From Carposina sasakii (taxonomy: Eukaryota > Arthropoda > Insecta > Lepidoptera > Carposinidae), in the NCBI GenBank assembly GCA_014607495.2, contig CP053165.1:2908906-2972905 (forward strand): DNA of 64,000 nucleotides, given 5' to 3'. This document shows, piece by piece, positions 21,666 through 34,312 of this stretch. The number at the start of each line of letters is the position of its first letter. Positions within the stretch are counted from its first letter, which is position 1. Under the pieces are notes generated by a model. It did no database searches. It saw only the letters and a program-made list of their open reading frames with translations, and was not told the DNA's origin. The translations under genes and the position numbers were made by a program.

Positions 21666-22824
21666 GAAAATAACTTATAGCTGATTGTTATGTTTAGTTG
21701 CCTAAGAAACCTCTATATCTCTCTATTTTATTGGATGGACTCTGATAACTCTCTCTAGTCGGTCTCCCTCATTACTGAGGATTACTCGACTCTGATAAAG
21801 AGTCCGTTAAAACTTTGTACCAGCATTGTGTGAACAGTGGTAGCTTATATAGAAGGTTATGCTCAGAATCCCTATTTATCGGTATTCCTAATTTAATTTA
21901 TCGCGAAGTGTAGCAAATCAACAAATATATTAAATTAATTTCACATTTATCTTATATTTTCATATCCTCTTTCGTAAACAAGATGCTCAACAAGAAAACT
22001 GAAGTACGTAAACATCATTTATTATCTCTTCAGTTATTAAAAAAGTTATAAGTAGCTGTTAATATTTATTAGATTGCAGCTATGAAAATATTCATCGTAT
22101 GTACGCAATACCCTATTTTGCTTTATTTATGCTTAACTTATAGCACTGACTTATTTAATTAAAACAACTTACTACTTTATAACATTACTTTATTATCGAA
22201 AGATATAAAGTACCTGTTTTTTTTCTTTGCTGATGTGGTCTATGTGATCTCCTTCGCGATCCTTCATTTCTGGCTACCCCATTTTTACAGGCCGACCACT
22301 GCAACAGTAATAACATTGGTAGTTTTCTGTATTATGAGTGGAGTATTCGAAAATATAAAAATATACGTATTACTCGTATACCAACTAAATATATTATACC
22401 AACAAAGTAACAACATAAAAAAAACCTAACCGAAACTACCTAGAAACAGTAGCATAAATAGCACGAATTCCGAAAATATGAATGAAGTATGGAACACCGA
22501 AACTAGGCTTTCGTGTTATAATAAAAACGTTTCTATTTTTACACACACATTCGTAACATTTATCAGTTGTTACCCATCTACAGAGCAAATACCGGGCCTG
22601 AATTATTATTCTCTAATGCTGGTTAAATGTTCACGCTTCTTCTTTATGTTTTTCACTCACGCACCTAGAAATAGGGGCGAAAATACAGAATCGACACAGT
22701 TTTTTTTTTAATCGTTAAGCTATCTATAGTTTACTAGGATATGCCGTCATATAACGGCCGTAATATAGTCGTGGAAAAATGTCTATAGAAAGTTGGTTCG
22801 CTCATTTACACACTTCATAACACA

Positions 22825-23075
22825 CTAAATTAGTCCCACACATTTTATACGTTCATGGTCCCACATTAAGATCCCTAAGGTCTTGTGTCGTGGGTACTAA
22901 GCAACGGTATATAAACACATAAGTAAGTATAACAACATCCATGACTCGGAAACTATCATATTTATATATCATCGATATTTATCATATCAATGTTTGCACC
23001 TACTCGTGCCGGGATTCGAACCCAGGACCTTTCATCGCAGGCAGGGCACTACCAACTATACCAATCGGCCGTCAA
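22825..23075 (-). mobile_element. tRNA-headed SINE-B, minus copy
   Basis: On the minus strand the tRNA-like head reads GACGGCCGATTGGTATAGTT, then GGTCCTGGGTTCGAATCCCG with a perfect box B. The body contains the inverse of CATCCATGACTCGGAAAC and CGACACAAGACC. The better preserved sibling is at 34085-34312. A small extra AT insertion is seen at about 22955-22985. Confidence 0.75.
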
Positions 23076-23313
23076 ATTTGATTGATATAATTTTAAATAT
23101 TGCATTGACACGGGCAAAATTGTACAAATATTATTAAATAGGGTGAAGCAATTTTGCTCGCAGTCTGGGCTCAGGATATTTGCGTACCTACTACTCCTGA
23201 AATTGTGAAAATCAGAAAATATGTTAATAAATGTCATCCATATCGAGAAATTTTGGAGACAATACGAACGAAATCAGCCATGCGAACGGTAGGTAAATCT
23301 ACTTCATAATCTG

Positions 23314-23494
23314 CCCCCTGATTACGTAAAAGCAATAGCAAATACGAAGCCGCGCGATCGCGATAATTGAGAGTGTGCGCAGGACGAGGTGCGGGGCGCG
23401 GGAGGACACCAGCTCGTTGCGCGCACGCACACAGTCTCAGTTATCGCGATCGCATGGCTTCGGCTTTGCTATTGCTTTTACGTAATCAGGGGGG
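23314..23494. mobile_element. GC-rich fold-back element of 181 bp
   Basis: The left arm is CCCCCTGATTACGTAAAAGC and AATAGCAAATACGAAGCC, then GCGATCGCGATAA. The right arm is the inverse, ending GCTTTTACGTAATCAGGGGG. It folds as a hairpin of about 80 bp per arm with a G+C-rich apex (GGTGCGGGGCGCGGG). It is a MITE-like element with no flanking duplication seen and no second copy in the window. Confidence 0.65.
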
Positions 23495-24787
23495 CGCGGT
23501 TCATTAATTAACAACTCGTCCACAACAGTTTAAAAATGCTTCGAGTTATTCTCAGCTAATAGGAGCCGATATTTTTGTCATCGCATCCATAAAAGTTGCT
23601 TTGTTCTATTACAATTTTTATTTCGTGAAGATTTCCATTATTTATCTTTACTGTAATTTAATTTTTTAAGTTAATTTCTGTAAATTTGTCACATTATTAG
23701 TCTAAGAAAATAAGTGTATTGCAGATTTATGAGTAAGTACTTAAGGTTTTGCATTGATGTAGGTATGCATGAACTAATGAGGATTTTTATCTCATGAGGC
23801 GAATATAACAACCGGCAGGCTGATCATATGAATAAATAAGAAATAAATCAACTAACTAAAAACTTGTCGCGAAATGGTCAGGCAACTTTAATGAAATAGT
23901 TTTATGTAAGCAGGCAGTCGAGAGTTTTCAGTCAGTCTCTAGTTCATTTATTGCAGATAAATATGTCGATTCCCTTTAGTTACAAATATAGGTATAAAAA
24001 ATAGGAACATATGTTTTATTTTTGTCGTAGAATTGAATGAATAAATTTATTTGCCATTATATAGGGTACCTACATAATAGATCATAGTACTGTACAATAA
24101 GTACCGTTGAATTCATAAAAATTATGATATTCTGCGAGTAGATTAGAGAGATTACGACAAATTAATTATCACACGGGAAACCTCTACATAATATGTATAC
24201 ACTGGTAGTATATTGAAATTAATAATCAACGTATTATCATTTTATAGAGACTTCCAAACCTCCCTACACTTTTAACTCGAATTATTTTTTCGCTCCAATA
24301 ATTTACTATACCAGCAATATATCATAGAACTAAACTGCATCCGAACAATGCAAAAGCAGTTTAAATGTAAAAAAAAAGAACTAAACTTGACTAGAAAAAT
24401 ATTTACGGAACAACTTAATAACGTCCCAATGATTCTCAAAGGCGCTTCGGCAAAAATAATACAATTAATCTGAGGGTACACAGTTTAGTTATTATTGTAA
24501 GCTTCGAGAGTTAGGGCGCTTTCACAAAGGAGGTATCTTCTAAATGAACACGTGGTGTTTGGCGTAAATTACAGGCTGTCTTAAAAGCGGCTTGAGTTGT
24601 GAAGGGTCCTCTTCAATTTAATGTTACCTAGAATTGAATAAATGCATTTCTAATAATATTTAAAATTTGAAATCTTAACGATATCTTAAGGTAAATGAGT
24701 TAATAATTTCCTTATAAATAGTGTCAATATTATGTCGGTAGGTAGTAAAAATAATGTTTCACAACTAAGGCAAACGTCATACGTCTT

Positions 24788-24962
24788 AAGGTGGATTCCC
24801 ACGGTGCGTGATTTCGCGGACGGACGCGGACGCGCTGACGGCTACGGACGGACGCGCACCACGGACGCGTCTGTATTACCACGGACGCTCCGTTTCCCAC
24901 GATCCGTGGTGCGAACTGGTGCGCGTCCGTCCGTAATATCACGCACCGTGGGAACCCACCTT
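24788..24962. mobile_element. GC-rich fold-back element of about 175 bp
   Basis: The left arm is AAGGTGGATTCCCACGGTGC and GTGATTTCGCGGACGGACGC. The right arm is the inverse, GGACGGACGCGC turning to ATCACGCACCGTGGGAACCC and ACCTT. TTAA is found at or next to both ends, which would suit a piggyBac-type target. Frames across it (24730-25041, 24732-24965) are by-products of the GC content. Confidence 0.6.
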
Positions 24963-25981
24963 TAACGTGATGAATTATAAGTGAAAACAAAAGTTGATTA
25001 CTAAACATTAACGCGAACAAGTTCGAATTGCAAACTCCCACTAAGTCTGATCTTCAAGTAGTAGGTATCTATGATTTCATCTTACGCCTACACGATCGAG
25101 CTTCTTAGTCAAGTTCAATATACTTTATAGTAAGTTAATTTATTACGACAAAATCAACACGTAGTACTAGATCACATTCCATATTAATCAATTCAAAATC
25201 TCATTTCAAATCCATCTGTAATGCGGTGTAGTATTACCGGTCGTCAACCAAATTTGTGGACGGGTCAGATACTCATGTTTTTGTTTCTGCGTTTTCTTAT
25301 TTAAATAATTATAAGTGACGTCTAAGTGACGAATATTTTTGTTTATACATATAAAAAAAAACAGGACGATGCTGCAAACCCGTGGTTGAAATTAAATCTA
25401 GTTTATCAAAAGCTATAATAGAATCTATAATAAGATGCCAGACATAGATGAAAATAATGTTGGCATTTGAGTATTAAAATATGAATAACATACACATACT
25501 ACTACCTATAGATATATTTGATATCAAGTAAGGTAAGGAATATCATTTTAATTCGACTCTAGCCATTTTTATTTTAACATCCCCACCATACATACTAAAA
25601 CAACTTCGACTATTACAACTCGATGTCAACCTAGTAAAAAAAATGTTAAAACCCATCCACAGATTTATTTTTGTCACAGTAAGTGAAGTTTGTAAGCTTA
25701 ATCTCACATGATTCAGATTATCTGCGCGATATCATTGTTGGTTCAGTCATTGTGTGTCTGTCTTTGACCACTTTCCGATTGTAGAGGGCCCTTAATAATG
25801 GTTATTCTGTGAGGCGCGAAATACTCGTCGTTACTGATGGAAGTTTTTGATAAGGAATAGTGGTTGATTTTTTTTGGTTTCTTATATTGAGTTGCCTTAA
25901 TAATTTACATAATTATGAGAATAAGATGTGATACGAGGTCATTGCTTAAAATCTTCTGTCTTTGTAAAAAAAACAAGTATT

Positions 25982-26051
25982 GGCACTCCACCGATTAATC
26001 TATAATATTTAAAGTAATATTCATATACTCGTACATTAATCGGTAGAGTGC
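25982..26051. repeat. Short inverted repeat (19-bp arms)
   Basis: GGCACTCCACCGATTAAT on the left and ATTAATCGGTAGAGTGC on the right, spaced by about 34 bp of AT. It is a mini hairpin or MITE remnant. Confidence 0.5.
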
Positions 26052-29000
26052 TAAACATAATAAAAAATGACTGGCAATTTTTGCAATCTTTTTTTACAAA
26101 ATTTTATACGCAATTGTAACAAGTATTAAAGAAGACTTAGAAACGCCGTCTTCTGGTATATTAAATCTCAAATAAAAGATATCTAGTTGTAGCCGTCATG
26201 GAATTAATACCTAACGAACATTCACTCGAAAATCGTGTAATCAAAGACTGGCTGGACCTAACTCTCCGAATGAAGCCTGACAGCGTCCCTCCATTGCTCT
26301 CCTAGCTAATGAAATGAATCTCTACAATCACAAATCATTCTGAATATGGAGTGAATGCAATGTTCACAATGCGACTGACATAAATAATCCGATGCTTGGT
26401 ACAATTGGGGACAGGTTAAGGTATACCAAAAGTAGGAATGCTGATGGTACTATGTGGCAGTAGGCTGACCACTTACCACGTGGGCCTTATTAGGCTAATT
26501 GGTGAAAAGTGGGTGTGTCATTTGCACACTTCTGCCTATCCTCCTTGGGGATAATGATCGTATGTACCTATGTAAAGTGCAATTAATTGTATTAACACCC
26601 TTTCTATTTTACTCGAGACTGGGATATTAACTTGTCGGAAAAAATATTGGAAAAATAGTCTTTTCGTGAGGTAGGTACCTATAGAGGTCTAAATTCAGTA
26701 GTGGATGCAGAGGGATTGATAGTAGTATAGTACAGATAGATACGAGAATCCATGTTGATTCCGTGTGATGAACGATGTTATATGATAATTCCTAAGTTTG
26801 CAACCAAAATTACATTTACTTTGTTAATACTAGCCTTTTTCACATTTTCTTAAGTGTGGATTGAGTGGTTCTTCGGCACAATTTTTTGCATATCATTTAT
26901 ACTGATAAAAATCCTCTGTAGATCATATTTATATATACTCTTTAATCAATATACCATAATCTCGTTCAATCAATTAACTCGATTTATTTAATGTTCATCA
27001 CACAGAACAAGTAATGTTCATCAGATCTGATCGGTCATCAACTGATAAGAAGAAGAATAGTTAGCAATTTAGAACCAGCCTGAGCCATCAATAAACTAAA
27101 TCTCTCTTTAATGTCCGAAAGTGAGAGTCGTTAAATTAAATCTCACGTATGTCGGGGTCGGATTGGCGAGTACTCTGCTTTATATTAAGGCTACAAATTT
27201 CGCATAGTATGAGTTATGTATGAGAGTGCGTTTCGCCAAATACCTAGTTCTTTCGATAATGGCACTGGTTACTACTCGTATAAGCATAATCTGTATAATA
27301 CACTATCTGTGTCAATACATACAAAAAATGTTATTCTATGAAACGGACTCAAAATATTTATAAAATGATGAGTCACAGTTGTTGTAAGTCTAATTTTTTG
27401 CAAAAATTTATTCGATGTTCAACTGTGATCACAAGTTACGAGTGTTACGGCTTAGATAAGCCGCGGTTCAGACTTTAGCCGTAACATACGATTACATCAA
27501 ACCAAACAAACAGTCTACCCACAAAGGTAGGATCTAAACCACAACCTTAGTCTTTACAAGAATCGCAAGCGGTAACCTCCAGTTTTAGTATACTTAATAC
27601 CGTAACCCAGTGTACTAATCCCCATAAATCGAAATACCCGATTAGTCGGATTGAACGGACCGCGCCGATAACGCATATTTACTGGTCCGATATACGGCTC
27701 GCGTCCACTGGAGAGAAGATTGGAAAAGGGGAAGAAAAATCGCGTCATGTGTCTTTTGGATGCGGCGGAGGAAGCAGTTTAACAAGCTTGTAGAGTGCAA
27801 AGCGTCTGCTTTACATTCGATGGTAGTACTGGGAACATTATTTATACGGTCGAATTGATAAAACTCCTACTTTTTTGAGGTCGGTTAAAAATCTACCGAT
27901 AAAGTGATAATTCTATTAATACTCGTAGGTAGACATACAATATTATCAAACACGACCAGAAAAGTTATTCTTTCATTAAGTTTGTTGAAATAAAAAGAAG
28001 ATGGTAATTATAAAATGGTATAAAATGGTAAAAATATTATTTAAAACATAATTTTACCCAATAGGTGGCGCTATAATCGGGTTAAAGAAAGCGAAGCTAC
28101 CGAGGAAAAGTTTCATGAAAACTTTTCAACAGCTTTTGCGATTCTTAATTGGTCCCACTCTATAAAAATTGTAACCAAAGCAGTGTTTATATAAAAAAAA
28201 AAACTGTTGCATTTCCAGTGGAAATCAAACCTAAGTTATATTTAACGTGTACCCGACAGAGATGATGTGAAATATTGTTATCTGTTACCATTCTTATCTC
28301 CTGTTTGCGGTTTCATTTTTTATGTTGAAATGCAGACTTTTACCTGATTTCTGGGTGGGCATGGGCAGTAACAAACAATGGACTAACTTTAAGAGTAGGT
28401 ACTTGAAATGTATTTGTTTGTTAAGTACTGACTCTGGGTTTATTTTGTTTCTAGGAAGACTTTTGTAATTTGTAACATATTACACTGAAGTTGTATTAAG
28501 TTGGACAGAGTAACTAGGTAGATTGAACTCTAACGAATAAAAGTGTCTATGTACTCACCTATTATTTTGAATGGTTTCACCGTGACGGCTCTGTGTGCAT
28601 AAACTAGTTTGCTTCACTTCACAACTACAATATATTGATAGATGCATATTACGATAAGATGTGTCATTTAAATCTCTTTAAAAGAAGGGTAGGGGATGAA
28701 AACGGGGGTGAGAATAGCAATAACAGTCTTGCAACACACAAACGGGCATTACAACAAATGTTATGAAGTAATGTGTGTGTAAATAAAGAAGTACAAACCA
28801 ACAATGCTCTCTGCTTACACAGCTTTTATTTTGCAAACGCTTTTATTAAAAAATTCACCCCGCCACATTGAGCCTGTCTAATATGAAATCAAATAAAACT
28901 GGAGAAAAAATGGCGCACAAAAAGTACTTGCCATAATGTAATTCGGAAAATAAAATCCGCCGATAAAGATTGATCTAGCTATTTTGAGCCTTAATCTTTG

Positions 29001-29159
29001 GTGTTAAGGGTTGGTTGAAAATTTACATAATTACATAACGAAGGGTGGTGATGCCTGATCTTATATACTTACGCTTTGATTTAAGTTGAAGTTTTCATAC
29101 ACGAGTATCTAATACCAAGATTTTTTATTGAGAATATTTCAACACGTGTATTGCGTTAT
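26052..29159. other. Gene-free stretch
   Basis: No gene is supported. A diverged family D piece may lie at 26455-26580. A CTCF-like string TAGGTGGCGCTA is at about 28072-28083. The 27554-27748 (-) frame lies in a GC-richer patch without a recognisable motif. Confidence 0.35.
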
Positions 29160-29242
29160 TAGCCCGATCCGTGTGGTATCGGCAGAGTAGAATACGAGTA
29201 GCACAACCCCATATCTGCCAGTAGGTATCGTAAGAGGCTGTA

Positions 29243-30103
29243 AGCGTCCACATGTCGGTATCGTACGCAATGGACGCATCGCACGCAACGGATCGTTGTA
29301 TTCTTTGTATAGAAACGCATATAAGTGCGTCCACCTGTCCGCAACGTACGCATCGCACATCGGCAATGCCGACACCGTTGCTTCGAGAGGCAACTTTGGC
29401 GATGCGTGCCGATGACGTCATACGGAATGCCGATCAGTGGATGCACGCTCGCTCTGCATCGTCGGCCATTTGCATTTGGTGTTTGTCATGTCAACAATTT
29501 TTTAGCTTTTTTCTGATTCTTCCTCTTCTGCTAACAAACAAGATACAACGACAAATTCTTCTTCTTCGCTTTCCTCCATTCTCACAGAGTCCACATGTGC
29601 TCACTACTATAATCCGAATGAACTGGCATCGTCAATCCGTATGCTGGGGGTCTACTCTGAAATGCCGCTTTCGAATCTTTCGGTCCAACCGAAGTCCGAC
29701 CGAATCGAAGCCTTTGACAGCCTTTGACCCTTACTACGAAATTGCTTCGGATTCATTCATCTGAATTCACAACTCATTCGGAACCATAGAAAATAATTCA
29801 CATTCACTAATATTATAAGCTTTCTATTATCTAGCCCAGGGATTTGATCTAGCCTTATACCTGTCAAATAGAGTTCGATCGGACCGAATGAAAAAATGGC
29901 GCGACTGATCCGATCGAAGGAAGTTCGTAGTAGGAAACACCTCGATATTCGGCCGATACTTCGTTTATCGTCACTTCAGAGTAGACCTCCTGGTACTCAC
30001 CATCGGTAATCTGTACGCTGCCGATACAGTGGACGCAGTCAAAAATGAATGCGTTTGATGCGATCCGTCCGCAGCGTCCGATGCCGACCTATAGACACTT
30101 ACC
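29243..30103. mobile_element. Outer MITE with GTAAGCGTCCACATGTCGG-type ends
   Basis: The left end GTAAGCGTCCACATGTCGGT and ATCG pairs with the inverse of the right end (GTAAGTGTCTATAGGTCGGC, ATCG). The subterminal regions are unusually rich in CGCATCG-type motifs. The 170-codon open frame over part of it (29252-29764) crosses into the inner element, so it is not a gene. Confidence 0.6.
29648..29988. mobile_element. Inner MITE with GGGTCTACTCTGAA ends
   Basis: It begins GGGTCTACTCTGAAATG and ends CACTTCAGAGTAGACCT. The subterminal sequence is rich in CGGTCCAACCGAAGTCCGAC-like motifs. It lies within the outer MITE. Confidence 0.6.
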
Positions 30104-30589
30104 TGGGTTTCTGGGGGGTGGGCAGCAGCACCTCCCATGTTGACAACATACTCCGAAAATCACCCGCCTGCCTAGCGTGGTGATTATGGGCAAAAACCCT
30201 CCTATGGCCCCGCAAAAGCCCGCCTTGTGGCGTGCCCTGAGAGAAGTCTACATTAGCAATGGACAGACAGATCTGTGTATACGGTTATTTAGATTGTGAT
30301 TTTTGTCTAAAGTAAATAACGTTATTAAATTTGTTGAGAAATTCACTATTCAGCGTCCCCTTAAGTTTCGGGACGTGATGGCCATGTTCTCATTGCCTAC
30401 GCAGCTATTATTAGTTCGAACCCTTTATCAAATGGAAACCTTGTATGTTTATTAGAATCCTGAATCAAAACCTTTAAATTAATTTCAGTAAATACATACC
30501 CGAAAACTTAATGTTTTTCGTAACAACACATTTACCTATAGACTCGCATGAAAAAATACAGATACTTTCCTACGTAATTATTAATTAAT

Positions 30590-30720
30590 ATTATAAACGC
30601 GAAAGTTTGTAAGTATGGATGGATGGATGTTTGTTACTCTTTCACCTAAAGACTTTGGCTGACACCTTGGATTAACACATATGCTATTTTTTATCCCGGG
30701 AAAATAATTTTATGCCGGAT
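30590..30720 (-). repeat. CGCGACTTCGTCC family, 3' half, minus copy
   Basis: On the minus strand this ends AACTTTCGCGTTTATAATAT, preceded by AACAAACATCCATCCATCC and the ATCCGGCATAAAA module. The head is missing. Confidence 0.6.
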
Positions 30721-31307
30721 AATTTCGACATTTTGTTTTTTAATGATTTTGTCCGATACTGACTGATTTCCAATAGATAAAATATACTGCCGAAACAACG
30801 AGTCGTAATAAGCCATTATTAATTGCTCTTGAGTGTAAAAGAAAATGGTATCATGTAAATGCCTTTCATTTGGACGAGACAAGTCGTGGGAGGGCGTTAT
30901 TATTAGAAAGTTATTATAAACTCCATTTAAATTACTCGTATGTTATCTATTTATTAATAACAAGTACTTATTGCTAACAATATGTACGAGTAGCTCTAAG
31001 ATACAATAAACCCAAAAAATAATGAAGTATTTTGATGATAAGTTGATTTTGTACAATAAGAATTTAGTAAAATTATTATTAGTAAGTACATATAATAATT
31101 ATCTATCTATAGTAGACCAAATATTCGCAATGTTGATTTGTAAAGAGAGATTACTGTCTACACAAACATACTGTCCGCCTACACAGTGTCTGAAGGTACT
31201 ACAACAAACTAGAGATAGAAATTGTATGATTTATTTATTTTAATACAATAATATTTTCGGACAAATAAGAATTGATTACATAATACTTTAGTAAATATCA
31301 TAGGTAG

Positions 31308-31530
31308 AATAGCGGTGTCCTGCGACTTTGTCTGTATGAATCAAGTATATAGCCTATGTGTTATCTGATGTAGCCACATATATAATAGGAAGAAGGGATA
31401 GTATATAGACCTTAGATACATTTAAATAGATATAGCATCTTTATACTATATATTAAACGTGCTGGAGGTTTTTCTTAATGATCCTGCAGTATTGGCTACT
31501 CCATTTCGGGAAAACAGCCGTGCATGTACG
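31308..31530 (+). repeat. Fragments of the CGCGACTTCGTCC family and of family F
   Basis: A diverged head CTGCGACTTTGTCTGTATGA is at 31320. The family F end ATGATCCTGCAGTATTGGCT with CCATTTCGGGAAAAC is at 31479-31517. Confidence 0.45.
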
Positions 31531-31835
31531 TATAGCATATTATTATTGAAAATTGGTTCTCTATTTTGTCTCATAAATTTTTTATCCATAATCCACCATG
31601 TTATAATGTTTTGTGATATAATCATCATGTGTCCGAATGATAAGTAACCCTAACTTAATATCTTGTAATATCACTTGCCCAAAAACCGAAATCCCTAAAT
31701 ATAATATGACCTAATTTTTTTCGCTATAAATATCACAATTTATAATATTCATAAGACATAGAATGCTTTTGTATAATAGTTGTAAGTCCTAATGGACCTA
31801 ACCTTCCGATAACAACTTTCTTGTTTTAATCAACT

Positions 31836-32110
31836 ATGCAACATGCACGCAAGCATGTAGTATGCAAGCAAGCATGCAGCATACAAGCAAACATGCAGCA
31901 GGCATGGTTTCTGTTACGGCTCCGGCGCTGCGGGACTCCGGCGGTCCCACGCGAGCTTATCGTCGCAGATGGATGTAACGCTTACCATCGCACATTCGGC
32001 TCCCTGGCCAGCTGCGCCGGCTATCCTCAACCACAGCAGTGAGCGTTCCATTCACCTGCTCCTCAGCTCGCGGGCCGCCTCGCCCCTTCGCGCCTACGCG
32101 CTTTAACATT
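31836..32110. other. GCATGCA-rich run followed by a GC-rich block of unknown origin
   Basis: From 31836 to about 31905 degenerate GCAAGCATGCAGCA units repeat. Then about 200 bp of high G+C follow (GCTCCGGCGCTGCGGGACTC, CTCGCGGGCCGCCTCGCCCC). The 68-codon frame 31836-32042 spans both and has no known motif. The AACAATATTATT repeat lies 120 bp downstream, as it does downstream of the GC-rich piece at 15200-15260, which suggests a shared dispersed element. Confidence 0.4.
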
Positions 32111-32229
32111 GCACTCTAGGGGTAGGGCAGACAAGACTGCGTGGAGTCGGGGTAAACTGAGTCGATTTAAGTGCCTGTTTTTTTATTCATCATAATTTTT
32201 TTTAAATAATGCTCTAGAAAGATTCCTAT

Positions 32230-32290
32230 TAACAATATTATTATAAACCACCATTCGGTCTAACATGTATTATACAATATAACACTTAGG
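32230..32290 (+). repeat. AACAATATTATTATAAACCA repeat, copy 2
   Basis: Matches 15330-15392 with few differences. Confidence 0.55.
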
Positions 32291-33356
32291 ACATGTGACT
32301 TTATAACAAGAAAAATTAGGACATCTAATCATCATAGCACCCGAACTTATGGCACAAAAGTATTAGAATTAAAGACGATTAGGTAATATACGAGTACAAT
32401 TTCGTATACGTTAACATTATGGAAAGTGATGATTATAGCAAACTTGTTAGGGATTATGATTTTCGGACGATCGATATTCGGAGAAGAAAGGGATTACCTT
32501 GAAAATTTCCTGACAAACAATACTTTTACTAAGAAAAGGCCAGATTTCAACTACTACATTTTTACCTTTTGTGGGCGGCCTTTTAATGGCTTTTTCAAGT
32601 ACCAATAAAATAGTCATTGAGATGTTCTCGAAAATTTTACAAAAAATAAATCTTTTGTCAAAATTCCTAGTATATATTTTGTTGTTGTAATATTGAATAT
32701 TGCTTTAACTAAGTAAGTGATAAAAGGATCTAGTTATTAGTCAATAACATTGAAATAAACACAAGCAATATAAAAGTTTCTAACTGAAATAAAATAATAC
32801 CTAGTTCTGTGTAACATTAAGGCGTTAGAGCCCCATTTACATGATACCATTTTCTTGAACATTCAAGAGTAAATTATTTAATGCAATTATTAATATGCCA
32901 TTATTTACTAGTAAAAACTTGTACAATGTGTAAAAAATGTCAGTTCAGACCATGCAAAATGTTTATCCTTTTTGTAAAATAAGGTGTTACAATGGGTTGT
33001 GTCATACCCCCTTGGGCAAAACCCACTTTCAAAAATTAGAAAAAAAAAACAGACAACAAAATGGTGTCGTGTAAATGAGGCTTTATTCTGGAAGTTAAGA
33101 AATGATTAAAGTGTATAAAAATAACAGTTCGTTTTTTAAAACGATTTTCATAAATTATAATCAAGAATAACATCTAGTAGTATTAACTAAATGAAACAGT
33201 TCGGTTTACACGAAAGCTACTCTACTTTATTAGCCGAGCACCCCATTGCTATTGATGACTCATAGCAACACCTGCCCTTCGTAATTGCGTTAAATTATCA
33301 TCAAAGCGGTATCTAAATATCCTAATTCTATTATGGGTTTGGCTACACAGCCATAT
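32291..33356. other. Gene-free AT-rich stretch
   Basis: Nothing is supported here. Confidence 0.4.
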
Positions 33357-33724
33357 TACAGGGTGATTTTTGGTCATCAACTACGGAATCTCCTCATCAT
33401 TACGATCATTTTACTCCATTAAAGCATACCTGGGAAGTGTCTGGTTTCCAAAATATTAGGGTCCAAAGTTGAGTAAATTAAATAAACTGCGTTTTTCTAC
33501 ATAAATGCATATTAAAGCGTGTAGCAAGATTTTTTCACGAGAAATAAATAATATCTGTCTATGTCTAGCATAAACACCGGACACTATAAATTTCGCCCGA
33601 TCAACTAATTTTAAAAAATCAAAAAAATTTACATCATTTCTCAGCATTTTTTTTGGCATAAAGTATATTTGATGTATAGAGTACGTACCCTTCATTAAGG
33701 GTGGCATCGAAAAAACAGCCTGTA
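33357..33724 (-). mobile_element. TACAGG-ended MITE, copy 2 (inverted)
   Basis: Begins TACAGGGTGATTTTTGGTC and ends AAAACAGCCTGTA. It contains the inverse of the inner blocks of the 17959 copy (CTACGGAATCTCCTCATCAT, AAATATTAGGGTCCAAAGTT). The 91-aa minus frame inside it is incidental. Confidence 0.8.
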
Positions 33725-34084
33725 TAATCAAAATTCATTTTCTAAAGCTGTGGTTTCCTAGGACCACTAGTCTAGAAGGAATTTTTGGAATATTGTCACC
33801 GCAAAAGACATTTTGCATCTGTAGGTATGGCCATAGGTACATCATAATGTCACTGCCATCCTTTAACTTAAAAGTGAGACTTTTTCATATAAATACATTA
33901 TATACTTAGTTATATTATATCATATATATTATTATTAAGAGACCGTTACTGTAGTGTCAACTTAGACACATTAAGAATTCTCTTTATCATACCCAATAAT
34001 GCCAATTCTATGAATGAAGTGAAGACTTGCTCACCAGAATTTAGAAATGTTTTGCAGATTTAAATATTAAAGTCATTTTTTTTA

Positions 34085-34312
34085 TATACTACACAACACA
34101 TTAACCTAGTCCCACACTGAGATCCCTAAGGTCTTGTGTCGTGGGTACTAAGCAACGGTATATAAATACATAGATAAGTATAGAAACATCCATGACTCGG
34201 AAACAAACATTGATATTCATCATATCAATGTTTGCACCTACCGGGATTCGAACCCAGGACCTATGGCATCGCAGGCAGGGTCACTACCTACTACACCAAT
34301 CGGCCGTCTAAT
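34085..34312 (-). mobile_element. tRNA-headed SINE-B, best copy
   Basis: On the minus strand: a tRNA-like head GACGGCCGATTGGTGTAGTA with GGTCCTGGGTTCGAATCCCG, the body TTTGTTTCCGAGTCATGGAT, CGTTGCTTAGTACCCACGAC and GGACTAGGTTAATGTGTTGT, and an AT tail. It is about 230 bp and was retroposed. Confidence 0.8.

Larger units (their letters stand above)
29160..30258 (+). mobile_element. LINE-tailed SINE split by a nested pair of MITEs
   Basis: The SINE 5' part (GTGTGGTATCGGCAGAGTAG to TATCGTAAGAGGC) is at 29160-29241. It resumes at about 30108 with GGGTTTCTGGGGGGTGGGCA and runs to ATTAGCAATGGACA at 30258. The 860 bp between are an insertion with inverted ends, itself containing a second one. Confidence 0.65.

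Noticed and set aside
29252..29764. Longest non-repeat-looking open frame (170 aa), with overlapping frames on both strands
   Set aside because: It lies across the border of two nested MITEs with CG-rich motif repeats; open frames on both strands reflect composition, and no protein motif is seen.
31836..32042. 68-aa ORF in the GC-rich block
   Set aside because: It spans low-complexity GCATGCA repeats and then GC-rich DNA with no known motif.
33456..33731. 91-aa minus-strand frame
   Set aside because: Lies within the TACAGG-ended MITE; other copies of the MITE do not preserve it.
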